From contig CAAGCE010000076.1 in assembly GCA_900768245.1 (NCBI GenBank), positions 1 through 32,905 of the forward strand: DNA of 32,905 bases. Direction: 5' to 3'. How positions within the stretch are numbered: the first letter of the stretch is position 1; each line of letters starts with the position of its first letter. The translations under genes and the position numbers were made by a program. Source of the DNA: Oscillospiraceae bacterium. GTDB taxonomy: Bacteria > Bacillota > Clostridia > Oscillospirales > Ruminococcaceae. This document shows, piece after piece, positions 25,799-32,905 of this stretch. Under the pieces are notes generated by a model. It saw only the letters and a list, made by a program, of their open reading frames with translations, was not told where the DNA came from and searched no databases.

Positions 25799-27343
25799 AT
25801 GGTTAACGAAATTAATTCAAATGACAAAGTAATTAGAGATTTGGCACATGGCTATATTACATTAGATGAGTTTTTTCAAAAGCTCGTTGACAATAAGCAT
25901 TTTCAAAGGTTGCGTTATATTAAGCAGCTAACATGTCAACATGTTTATCCCTCTGCTAACCATACTCGATTTGAACATTCTTTGGGTGTATATTATCTTT
26001 CTCGTCGTTACTTTAAAGCTATAAAAAGGCAGTTAATAGAAAGTGGAGATGTTGATGAGAAAAGTTTTGAAAACATGCTTTTTAACCTTTCTGTTGCTGC
26101 GCTATTGCATGACGTTGGGCATGCACCATTGTCCCATCTTGGCGAAAAGTACTTTAATGTAAGAAAAATAAAAAAAGCATTTGAAGTTGAATGCGATAGC
26201 AGAAATATAGCGTATAAGGATATTTGCGCTTGTAAGGGTGCAGCACCACATGAATTGATGTCATGTTATATTATAGTGAAGTATTTTTATAATATTATTC
26301 TGCAAGAAAAAGCGAAAGAGTATGATGTGGATTTCGAACTTATTTGTAGAATGATAGTTGGTGCTACTTATAATATAGATAGTAAGTGGTTTGAAGATTT
26401 AGCTATCGGAGTACTAAATTCCAGCACTATTGATATGGACAAATTAGATTACATTATTCGAGATCCTCTGATGACTGGTATCAGTGTGCCAAGAATAGAT
26501 GTAACAAGGTTTTTTAGAGGGTTAAAGTACAAAAAAGAAACACATAAGGTAGTAATACTTAAACAAGCAATTACTGTAGTACAGAATATAATTGACACTA
26601 GGGATTGTTTGTATCTCCTTGTTTGCAATCATCACGTAACAGTTTATACTGATTTTATCATTGAGTTCTATATTAAGCACTTAATGTTAATGCACGATAA
26701 AGGTCAGTTAGCTATTACAGAAGATAGCTTAGATGCTAATGACTACTTTAGCTGTGATGCTATTGGTGAAAAACTTGTAACTGATGGAGATTTACTTTGT
26801 AAACTCAAGGAATATTATAATAAAAATAAAAATTTCTCTCCATATACACAAGTTATTACACCACAGATTTTTGAACGAAAATTCTTGGCTCCGTTATGGA
26901 AAGACTTGTACAGCTTTAATATGTTTCAAGAGAAATATATCGGAGATACTTATAAAATAGAGGATATGTTGAAGAAAATGTGTGATAATGAGGATTATAT
27001 TTATCGTCGCTACATAGCTAGAGAGATAAATAATAAATTAAAGTTAACGCATGGAAATATATTTATAGTGCCAAGATCCAATAAATTCTACATGGATAAT
27101 CCAAATAATACGTTTTACATTTATGTTAATGACTGCTTAAAAAAGATTTCTGAATTGTTACCCCAAAAATATTATGGAAATTTACATTCTGGTGCAGCTT
27201 TTTATGTCTATGGACCTAAAGAACATATAAATGAGGTTAGGGAAGCTTTTGTAGAAGTAATTAAACGTGGTTTACCGTCTAAAGATAAAATTGATTATCC
27301 AGAGAGCATTCCTAATTGGTTAAAAGACAGTGAAGATGATTAA
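25799..27343 (+). CDS. SAMHD1-like HD-domain phosphohydrolase
   Basis: This is a 514-aa protein of the HD superfamily. HVYPSANHTRFEHSLGVYYL (48-67) is the SAMHD1/dGTPase active-site opening with R57 and H60; LLHDVGHAPLSH (102-113) supplies H104 and D105; HE lies at 151-152; and IDMDKLDYIIRD (211-222) carries the final metal-ligand Asp. Relatives hydrolyse dNTPs to nucleosides and triphosphate; depleting dNTPs is a known anti-phage strategy. The C-terminal half has no motif I recognise. ATG 25799 follows GGAGG by seven bases. Beside a reverse transcriptase and DUF2971 gene, a defence role is likely, but a different nucleotide substrate is possible. Confidence 0.88.
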   Translation: MVNEINSNDKVIRDLAHGYITLDEFFQKLVDNKHFQRLRYIKQLTCQHVYPSANHTRFEHSLGVYYLSRRYFKAIKRQLIESGDVDEKSFENMLFNLSVAALLHDVGHAPLSHLGEKYFNVRKIKKAFEVECDSRNIAYKDICACKGAAPHELMSCYIIVKYFYNIILQEKAKEYDVDFELICRMIVGATYNIDSKWFEDLAIGVLNSSTIDMDKLDYIIRDPLMTGISVPRIDVTRFFRGLKYKKETHKVVILKQAITVVQNIIDTRDCLYLLVCNHHVTVYTDFIIEFYIKHLMLMHDKGQLAITEDSLDANDYFSCDAIGEKLVTDGDLLCKLKEYYNKNKNFSPYTQVITPQIFERKFLAPLWKDLYSFNMFQEKYIGDTYKIEDMLKKMCDNEDYIYRRYIAREINNKLKLTHGNIFIVPRSNKFYMDNPNNTFYIYVNDCLKKISELLPQKYYGNLHSGAAFYVYGPKEHINEVREAFVEVIKRGLPSKDKIDYPESIPNWLKDSEDD

Positions 27344-27489
27344 CCAATTATTGATAAATGCTACCATATTTTATACATGCCGGTCAATTAACATACGTAA
27401 TGTACTAAATTTATAAAAAATCGTCTTGAAACGTTTGGTGTTTACATAATCATAACTGCTTTTTGAAGCCAAAAGGAGCTGAATGGCAA

Positions 27490-29169
27490 TTGAACATAAA
27501 TGAAGAATACAACATTTGGCTGCAGCATACTGCGGATAACCAAAAACTTCATCAAGAGCTTGTTGCAATGCAAAATAACAAAGCACAAATAGAAGACGCC
27601 TTCTATTGTGAGCTTGCCTTTGGCACCGCCGGTCTGCGTGGTGTAATGGGAGCTGGCACCAACCGCATGAACAGCTATATCGTTGCCAGAGCATCGCAGG
27701 GAGTAGCAAACTACCTGAAGCAAAACCAGGCGCAGCCTGCAGTCGTAATAGGCTATGACAGCAGAAACAACAGTCGCAAATTTGCTGAAATAACAGCAGC
27801 AGTCTTCGCTGCCAACGGCATCAAGGTTCATATCTGGCCTGAGCTGATGCCAGTACCAACAGTATCATTTGCAACACGCTATTTAAATGCTGCTGCAGGC
27901 ATCATGATAACAGCATCGCACAATCCTGCAAAATACAATGGCTATAAGGTATATGGCGCAGATGGCTGCCAGATAACTACAGAAGCAGCCAACAGCATCC
28001 TTGCAGAAATCAATAAGCTAGATATCTTTAAAGATGTAAAAAAAGCAGATTTCCAAACCGCACTTGCAAGCCAACAAATCAGCTATATAGATGATGCTGT
28101 CTATAATGCCTTCTTAAAAGAAGTAAAACAGCAATCCGTATTGTTTGGCGAAGAAGTGCAAAAGGACGCTGCAATAGTATATACACCGTTGAACGGCACA
28201 GGACTAAAGCCAGTTACCCAAATATTGGCAGAAGCAGGCTACACCAACATCAAAATAGTACCGGAACAGAAATTACCGGATGGTAACTTCCCAACCTGCC
28301 CATATCCTAATCCTGAGCTTGCTGAAGCACTGAAATTAGGCATAGAATACGCCAGAACCAACAACGCTGACCTCTTGCTGGCAACCGATCCGGATTGCGA
28401 CCGCGTAGGCATCGCCGTAAGAGATGAGCACGATGAATACCAGATTCTGACAGGCAACCAGGTAGGTGTACTCCTCTTAGATTACATCTGTAGCCAAAGA
28501 AGTAAGCATCACCAGATGCCAGAAGCTGCAGTAATGATAAAAACCGTTGTAACAACAGCAATGGCAGAACAAATTGCTCAAAGCTATGGTGTAAGAACCA
28601 TCAACGTATTGACAGGCTTCAAATATATTGGTGAGCAAATTGGCCTGTTAGAACAAAAAGGCATGGCAGGCAATTATATATTTGGCTTTGAAGAAAGCTG
28701 TGGCTATTTGAGCGGACCTTATGTACGCGATAAAGATGGCGTAAATGCTGCTTACCTGATTTGTGAAATGTATAGCTACTATGCAACGCAGGGCATCAGT
28801 ATCCTGCAAAAGCTGGCAGAACTGTATAAAAATCATGGCTATAGCATAAACTTAACCCGCAGCTACGAATTTGATGGCAGCACTGGCCTGGCAAAGATGC
28901 AGCAGATAATGAACAACCTACGTCAGGGAGTGGCGGAGCTTGCAGGAAAAAAAGTAATCTCTGTGCTTGACTATGCAGGAGGCATTAACGGCCTGCCTGC
29001 GGAAAATATGCTGCAATTTACCTTAGAAGATAATTGCTCAGTAATTGTGCGTCCTTCTGGTACAGAACCAAAATTAAAGACCTACATTTACGCCATTGGT
29101 GAAAGTAAAGCACAAGCAGAACAAATTGCTGAAGACCTGATTGCAAGCAGCAAAGAACTGCTTAAATAA
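27490..29169 (+). CDS. Phosphoglucomutase/phosphomannomutase family (PgcA-like)
   Basis: This 559-aa enzyme interconverts glucose 6-phosphate and glucose 1-phosphate, feeding GalU. Motifs are the phosphoserine loop TASHNPAKYNGYKVY (near residue 142), the metal loop DPDCDRVGIA (about 300), the sugar-binding GFEESCGYL and the phosphate-binding RPSGTEPKLKTY (about 520). The start is uncertain: AAAAGGAG at 27471-27478 precedes an ATG at 27483 that is out of frame and stops after six codons; TTG 27490 gives a family-typical N-terminus, and TTG 27463 would add nine residues. Base composition returns to that of the left flank here, so this gene marks the right edge of the variable block. Confidence 0.93.
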   Translation: MNINEEYNIWLQHTADNQKLHQELVAMQNNKAQIEDAFYCELAFGTAGLRGVMGAGTNRMNSYIVARASQGVANYLKQNQAQPAVVIGYDSRNNSRKFAEITAAVFAANGIKVHIWPELMPVPTVSFATRYLNAAAGIMITASHNPAKYNGYKVYGADGCQITTEAANSILAEINKLDIFKDVKKADFQTALASQQISYIDDAVYNAFLKEVKQQSVLFGEEVQKDAAIVYTPLNGTGLKPVTQILAEAGYTNIKIVPEQKLPDGNFPTCPYPNPELAEALKLGIEYARTNNADLLLATDPDCDRVGIAVRDEHDEYQILTGNQVGVLLLDYICSQRSKHHQMPEAAVMIKTVVTTAMAEQIAQSYGVRTINVLTGFKYIGEQIGLLEQKGMAGNYIFGFEESCGYLSGPYVRDKDGVNAAYLICEMYSYYATQGISILQKLAELYKNHGYSINLTRSYEFDGSTGLAKMQQIMNNLRQGVAELAGKKVISVLDYAGGINGLPAENMLQFTLEDNCSVIVRPSGTEPKLKTYIYAIGESKAQAEQIAEDLIASSKELLK

Positions 29170-29213
29170 AAATAGATATAAGAGTAATTGTAAAAGAAAT
29201 GGAGCTGTTTAAG

Positions 29214-30083
29214 ATGAAAAAAATAACCAAAGCTGTAATCCCTGCTGCAGGCTTAGGCACCCGCTTCTTGCCCGCAACAAAAGCGTGCCCAAAAGAAATG
29301 CTGCCAATCGTAGATAAACCTACAATCCAATACATCATTGAAGAAGCACTTGCTTCCGGAATTGAAGACATTTTGATCATCACCGGCCACAACAAACGCT
29401 CCATTGAAGACCACTTTGACTATAACCCTGAGCTGGAACAAAACCTGCGTGAGCATGGCAAAGACGACCTGTTGGCGATGGTAAGGGATATTGGCAACAT
29501 CAACCTGCACTACATCCGCCAAAAGGAACCCCAAGGACTGGGACACGCTATCCTGTGTGCCAAATCCTTCGTAGGCAATGAGCCATTTGCAGTGCTCTTA
29601 GGCGACGACGTAGTATATAACGATGAATATCCCTGCTTAAAGCAGCTCATGGACGTATATAACAATACCGGAGCAAGCGTGCTTGGCTGCCAAACAGTGC
29701 CGCAGGAAAAGGTTTCATCTTATGGCATTGTAGCAAGCGAAGCAACAGATGCAGAGCGTATCTATAAAGTAAACGACATGGTAGAAAAGCCTGCTGTAGA
29801 AGAAGCCCCCAGCCGTTTGGCGGTATTGGGACGTTATGTAATCACGCCGGAGATATTCTCCATCCTGGAGCATACGGAACCTGGACGTGGCGGTGAAATT
29901 CAGCTTACTGATGCGCTGAAGGTACTGGCGAAGGAACAGGCCATGTATGCTTATGACTTTGTTGGCCGTCGCTACGACGTGGGCGACAAGCAAGGCTATC
30001 TGGAGGCGACGGTGGAATATGCGCTGCGCAGACCAGACCTGAAGGATAAGTTTTTGGAATATCTGAAGGGGATAGTGGAGTAA
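29214..30083 (+). CDS. galU: UTP-glucose-1-phosphate uridylyltransferase
   Basis: This 289-aa nucleotidyltransferase makes UDP-glucose from UTP and glucose 1-phosphate. The N-terminus KAVIPAAGLGTRFLPATK with KACPKEMLPIVDKP is the GalU nucleotide-binding signature; RQKEPQGLGHAI and LLGDDVVYND follow, and MVEKPAVEEAPSRLAVLGRY and GGEIQLTDAL are the later family blocks. ATG 29214 gives the canonical start with GGAG nine bases upstream; ATG 29199 would add five residues with a poor ribosome site. It lies 44 bp after the mutase and supplies the dehydrogenase at 31404. Confidence 0.96.
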   Translation: MKKITKAVIPAAGLGTRFLPATKACPKEMLPIVDKPTIQYIIEEALASGIEDILIITGHNKRSIEDHFDYNPELEQNLREHGKDDLLAMVRDIGNINLHYIRQKEPQGLGHAILCAKSFVGNEPFAVLLGDDVVYNDEYPCLKQLMDVYNNTGASVLGCQTVPQEKVSSYGIVASEATDAERIYKVNDMVEKPAVEEAPSRLAVLGRYVITPEIFSILEHTEPGRGGEIQLTDALKVLAKEQAMYAYDFVGRRYDVGDKQGYLEATVEYALRRPDLKDKFLEYLKGIVE

Positions 30084-30258
30084 GCAGAGATTAGCATATA
30101 AAGCGAACCATCGTCAGTGATATGTAACCAAGAAATCCCTAAAAAAGACCTTCTGCTGAATTAACAGTAAAACGCAAAATAAATATCAACTGCGCCATAA
30201 ATCATTAATAATAACAGGTGATTTTTTACAAAGTACTAAAGAACATTTTATTCAATAG

Positions 30259-30267
30259 TGGTATAAT
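30259..30267 (+). promoter_or_regulatory. Extended -10 promoter upstream of the epimerase
   Basis: TGGTATAAT combines an extended-10 TG with a perfect TATAAT (30262-30267). No good -35 box is present at the proper distance, as is common for extended -10 promoters. Transcription would start near 30274, giving a short leader before ATG 30312. It sits in a 228-bp gap and suggests the last two genes can be transcribed on their own. Confidence 0.6.
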
Positions 30268-30311
30268 ATAGCATAGCATACTATTATGCTCGTGTAAGGA
30301 GATTGTATATC

Positions 30312-31376
30312 ATGCAAACAATTTTAGTAACCGGTGCTGCCGGCTTCATTGGCAGCAACCTTGTTCTGGAGCTGTTGCGCTCCATGTCACCGGTGCAAAT
30401 CATCGGTCTGGACAACATGAACGACTACTACGACGTATCCATCAAGGAATACCGTCTGGAGCAGATTGCTGCCAGCGCTGCCGAGCACAGCGACTCCCAG
30501 TGGACCTTCATCAAAGGCAACCTGGCTGACAAAGCACTCATCGACAAAATCTTTGCCGACTACAAGCCCGAAATAGTAGTAAATCTGGCAGCACAGGCAG
30601 GCGTGCGCTATTCCATCACCAACCCGGATGCCTACATCGAAAGTAACCTTATTGGCTTTTACAACATTCTGGAAGCCTGCCGCCACTCCTATGACAACGG
30701 CGCTAAGGGCGTAGAGCATCTTGTATATGCTTCCAGCTCCAGCGTGTATGGCTCTAATAAAAAGGTGCCGTATTCCACTGATGATAAGGTAGATAATCCT
30801 GTTTCGCTGTACGCTGCTACCAAAAAATCCAACGAGCTGCTGGCACATGCCTACAGCAAGCTGTACAACATTCCATCAACCGGACTGCGCTTCTTCACCG
30901 TATATGGTCCTGCAGGCCGCCCGGACATGGCGTACTTTGGCTTCACTAACAAGCTGCTGGCAGGCAAAACCATTGAAATCTTTAACTACGGCAATTGCAA
31001 GCGCGACTTTACCTACGTAGACGACATCGTAGAAGGCGTAAAGCGCGTAATGCAGGCACCGCCGGAGCGTAAGGTAGGCGAGGACGGACTGCCCCTGCCG
31101 CCGTATAAGGTATATAACATTGGCAACAGCCATCCCGAAAACCTGTTGGACTTTGTGACCATCCTGCAGGAAGAGCTGCTGCGCGCAGGAGTGCTGCCTG
31201 CTGATTATGACTTCGAAGCACACAAAAAGCTTGTACCCATGCAGCCCGGTGATGTGCCTGTAACCTATGCGGATACTACGCCGCTGGAACGCGACTTTGG
31301 CTTTAAACCGAGCACACCGCTGCGCGAAGGTCTGCGCAAATTTGCTGAATGGTACAAGAAATTTTATAACTGCTGA
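30312..31376 (+). CDS. UDP-glucuronate 4-epimerase (extended SDR)
   Basis: This 354-aa enzyme converts UDP-glucuronate to UDP-galacturonate. The Rossmann motif TGAAGFIGSNL (7-17) is followed by GLDNMNDYYDVSIKEYRLEQ, characteristic of glucuronate epimerases more than of GalE. Catalytic residues are in SSSSVYG and YAATKKSNE; RFFTVYGPAGRPDMA is the substrate-binding block. ATG 30312 has AAGGAG ten bases upstream; a TTG at 30303 abuts that site and is unlikely. It precedes the dehydrogenase that makes its substrate by 27 bp, so the pair supplies both uronic acids. Confidence 0.93.
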   Translation: MQTILVTGAAGFIGSNLVLELLRSMSPVQIIGLDNMNDYYDVSIKEYRLEQIAASAAEHSDSQWTFIKGNLADKALIDKIFADYKPEIVVNLAAQAGVRYSITNPDAYIESNLIGFYNILEACRHSYDNGAKGVEHLVYASSSSVYGSNKKVPYSTDDKVDNPVSLYAATKKSNELLAHAYSKLYNIPSTGLRFFTVYGPAGRPDMAYFGFTNKLLAGKTIEIFNYGNCKRDFTYVDDIVEGVKRVMQAPPERKVGEDGLPLPPYKVYNIGNSHPENLLDFVTILQEELLRAGVLPADYDFEAHKKLVPMQPGDVPVTYADTTPLERDFGFKPSTPLREGLRKFAEWYKKFYNC

Positions 31377-31403
31377 TTATATAAATAAAGGAGTATGATG
31401 AAC

Positions 31404-32639
31404 ATGAAAATTGCCGTTGCCGGTACTGGTTACGTTGGACTTTCCCTGGCTACGCTGCTTGCGCAGCACAATGAAGTAAAGGCAGTGGATATTATCCCGG
31501 AGAAGGTTGAACTGATCAACAACAAAAAATCCCCGATTCAGGATGATTATATTGAAAAATATCTGGCTGAAAAGGACCTCAACCTTGTTGCTACGCTGGA
31601 TGCAGAAATGGCTTATAAAGACGCAGAATTTGTTATTATCGCTGCACCGACCAACTACGACAGCAAAAAGAACTTTTTCGACACCAGCGCTGTAGAAACA
31701 GTGATCAAGCTGGTTATGCAGTACAACCACAATGCGATTATGGTAATCAAATCCACCATTCCCGTTGGCTACACCAAGAGCATCCGCGAGAAAACAGGCA
31801 GCAAGAACATCATCTTCAGCCCTGAATTTTTGCGTGAAAGCAAGGCGCTGTACGATAACCTGTATCCGAGCCGCATTATCGTGGGCACCGACCTGGAGGA
31901 CGAGCGCCTGGTGAAGGCTGCGCATACCTTTGCCGGCCTGCTGCAGGAGGGCGCAATCAAAGAGAACATTGACACCCTGTTCATGGGCTTCACCGAAGCA
32001 GAGGCTGTTAAGCTGTTCAGCAACACTTATCTGGCACTGCGCGTTTCCTATTTCAACGAGCTTGATACATATGCAGAAATGAAGGGACTGGACACCCAGC
32101 AGATTATCAACGGCGTTTGCCTTGATCCGCGTATTGGCAGCCATTACAATAACCCCAGCTTTGGTTATGGCGGTTACTGCCTGCCGAAGGACACCAAGCA
32201 GCTGCTGGCGAACTATGCAGACGTACCGGAAAACATCATTGAAGCGATTGTTGAAAGCAACAGAACGCGTAAAGACTTCATCGCTGAGCGTGTGCTGGAA
32301 ATTGCCGGTGGTTATGAAGCTAATGCTGAATATGATGCACAGAAGGAAGGCAAAGAGCCTGTAATCGGCGTATACCGCCTGACCATGAAATCCAACTCCG
32401 ACAACTTCCGCCAGAGCAGTATTCAGGGAGTAATGAAGCGCATTAAGGCCAAAGGTGCGAAGGTTATTGTTTACGAACCTACGCTGGAGGATGGCAGCAC
32501 CTTCTTTGGCAGTGCTGTGGTAAACGACCTCGAGAAGTTCAAGGCTGAAAGCCAGGCGATTATTGCAAACCGCTATGACAGCTGCCTGGATGATGTGCAG
32601 AAAAAAGTATATACCAGAGATTTGTTCAGAAGAGATTAA
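31404..32639 (+). CDS. ugd: UDP-glucose 6-dehydrogenase
   Basis: This 411-aa NAD enzyme oxidises UDP-glucose to UDP-glucuronate. MKIAVAGTGYVGLSLATLLA is the NAD-binding start, IKSTIPVGYTK and FSPEFLRESKAL are family blocks, and GYGGYCLPKDTKQL contains the catalytic cysteine C259. ATG 31404 gives the canonical N-terminus with AAAGGAG ten bases upstream; ATGs at 31395 and 31398 are in frame but sit almost on the ribosome site. It is the last gene before the terminator. BY-kinases are known to phosphorylate and activate Ugd enzymes in other bacteria, so the kinase at 3645 could control it. Confidence 0.96.
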   Translation: MKIAVAGTGYVGLSLATLLAQHNEVKAVDIIPEKVELINNKKSPIQDDYIEKYLAEKDLNLVATLDAEMAYKDAEFVIIAAPTNYDSKKNFFDTSAVETVIKLVMQYNHNAIMVIKSTIPVGYTKSIREKTGSKNIIFSPEFLRESKALYDNLYPSRIIVGTDLEDERLVKAAHTFAGLLQEGAIKENIDTLFMGFTEAEAVKLFSNTYLALRVSYFNELDTYAEMKGLDTQQIINGVCLDPRIGSHYNNPSFGYGGYCLPKDTKQLLANYADVPENIIEAIVESNRTRKDFIAERVLEIAGGYEANAEYDAQKEGKEPVIGVYRLTMKSNSDNFRQSSIQGVMKRIKAKGAKVIVYEPTLEDGSTFFGSAVVNDLEKFKAESQAIIANRYDSCLDDVQKKVYTRDLFRRD

Positions 32640-32653
32640 TATGGAATAAAGTG

Positions 32654-32702
32654 AAACACCGACGTCCGCCGTACCGAGGGTACGGCAGATGCCGGTGTTT
32701 TT
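32654..32702 (+). terminator. Rho-independent terminator after ugd
   Basis: The outer stem is ACACCG (32656-32661) with CGGTGT (32693-32698). The inner stem is a perfect 8 bp, GCCGTACC (32668-32675) with GGTACGGC (32679-32686), closed by a GAG loop. A run of five Ts (32698-32702) follows. An internal loop separates the two stems. It lies 14 bp after the ugd stop and is the clearest terminator in the window. Confidence 0.85.
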
Positions 32703-32736
32703 GATCGCTTTAATATTTGAGAATTATACTCGAATA

Positions 32737-32838
32737 GGTACTGTCAATAGTTTTGCGCAAATTTCTTCAGACATCCTAGCAGAAGTTGGTACTGTCAATA
32801 GTTTTGCGCAAATTTCTTCAGACATCCTAGCAGAAGTT
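32737..32838. repeat. Tandem direct repeat, 2 x 51 bp
   Basis: There are two identical 51-bp units, 32737-32787 and 32788-32838, with no spacer. Each begins GGTACTGTCAATAGTTTTG and contains the palindrome TTTGCGCAAA. The opening recalls the terminal repeat style of some insertion sequences (a family assignment would be a guess). No transposase is present within the window. Confidence 0.85.
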
Positions 32839-32850
32839 TAGTTATATAAG

Positions 32851-32879
32851 TTTAGCGGTTAGTGCACTTCACCGTTAAA
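32851..32879. repeat. Imperfect palindrome at the right edge
   Basis: A 29-bp inverted repeat centred on AGTGCACT has outer arms TTTAGCGGT and ACCGTTAAA. It is itself flanked by an 8-bp inverted pair, AGCAGAAG (32829-32836, the end of the tandem repeat) and CTTCTGCT (32890-32897). It could be an operator, an element end or a structured RNA; the window ends too soon to tell. Confidence 0.55.
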
Positions 32880-32905
32880 TATCAACTAGCTTCTGCTTGA
32901 GATAC

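Noticed and set aside
27483..27503. ATG 27483 as the start of the mutase
   Set aside because: It has the closest ribosome site but is out of frame and reaches TGA after six codons; TTG 27490 is in frame with a family-typical N-terminus.
32737..32838. CRISPR array
   Set aside because: The two 51-bp units are directly joined with no spacer between them, so it is a simple tandem duplication.

Overview
The window is a capsule or exopolysaccharide locus from what looks like a diderm Firmicute of the class Negativicutes. The reasoning is that a Wza-type export protein, which implies an outer membrane, sits with a Firmicutes-style split chain-length protein and tyrosine kinase and a CpsB-type PHP phosphatase. 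The genus cannot be fixed from the sequence alone.

Layout. (1) 1-647 holds a dispersed hairpin-rich repeat, a (TA)15 microsatellite and a near-consensus promoter. (2) 648-7689 is a relatively GC-rich conserved block: PHP phosphatase, export protein, Wzz-like protein, BY-kinase, UDP-GlcNAc 4,6-dehydratase and a sugar aminotransferase. (3) 7707-20623 is a sharply AT-richer variable block: PIG-L deacetylase, PglC/WcaJ-type initiating transferase, two ATP-grasp enzymes, three glycosyltransferases, a hexapeptide acyltransferase, a Wzy-like polymerase, a Na+/solute symporter with a 30-residue companion, a Wzx flippase and an acyltransferase-3. (4) 20665-24748 contains two diverged copies of a serine-acetyltransferase-like gene, both off in frame at a poly-G tract. 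They bracket three genes: an unrecognised 225-aa protein, a class III nucleotide-cyclase-like protein and an Abi/DRT-type reverse transcriptase. DUF2971 and SAMHD1-like HD genes follow to 27343. I read 21195-27343 as a probable anti-phage island inside the capsule locus. (5) 27490-32639 returns to richer GC with precursor genes: phosphoglucomutase, GalU, UDP-glucuronate 4-epimerase and UDP-glucose dehydrogenase, closed by a terminator. A 2 x 51 bp tandem repeat and a palindrome follow at the right edge.

How the genes work together. The right-hand genes supply UDP-Glc, UDP-GlcA and UDP-GalA. The dehydratase and aminotransferase make a UDP-4-amino-4,6-dideoxy sugar, which the PglC-like enzyme would load onto undecaprenyl phosphate. 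Glycosyltransferases extend the unit, Wzx flips it, the Wzy-like protein polymerises it, and Wzz, kinase, phosphatase and export protein control length and export. Simple repeats at (TA)15, (GACA)10, G9 and G7 suggest phase variation of capsule decoration. The two most interesting features are this switching and the cyclase-like/RT cassette framed by the switchable, duplicated acetyltransferase gene.
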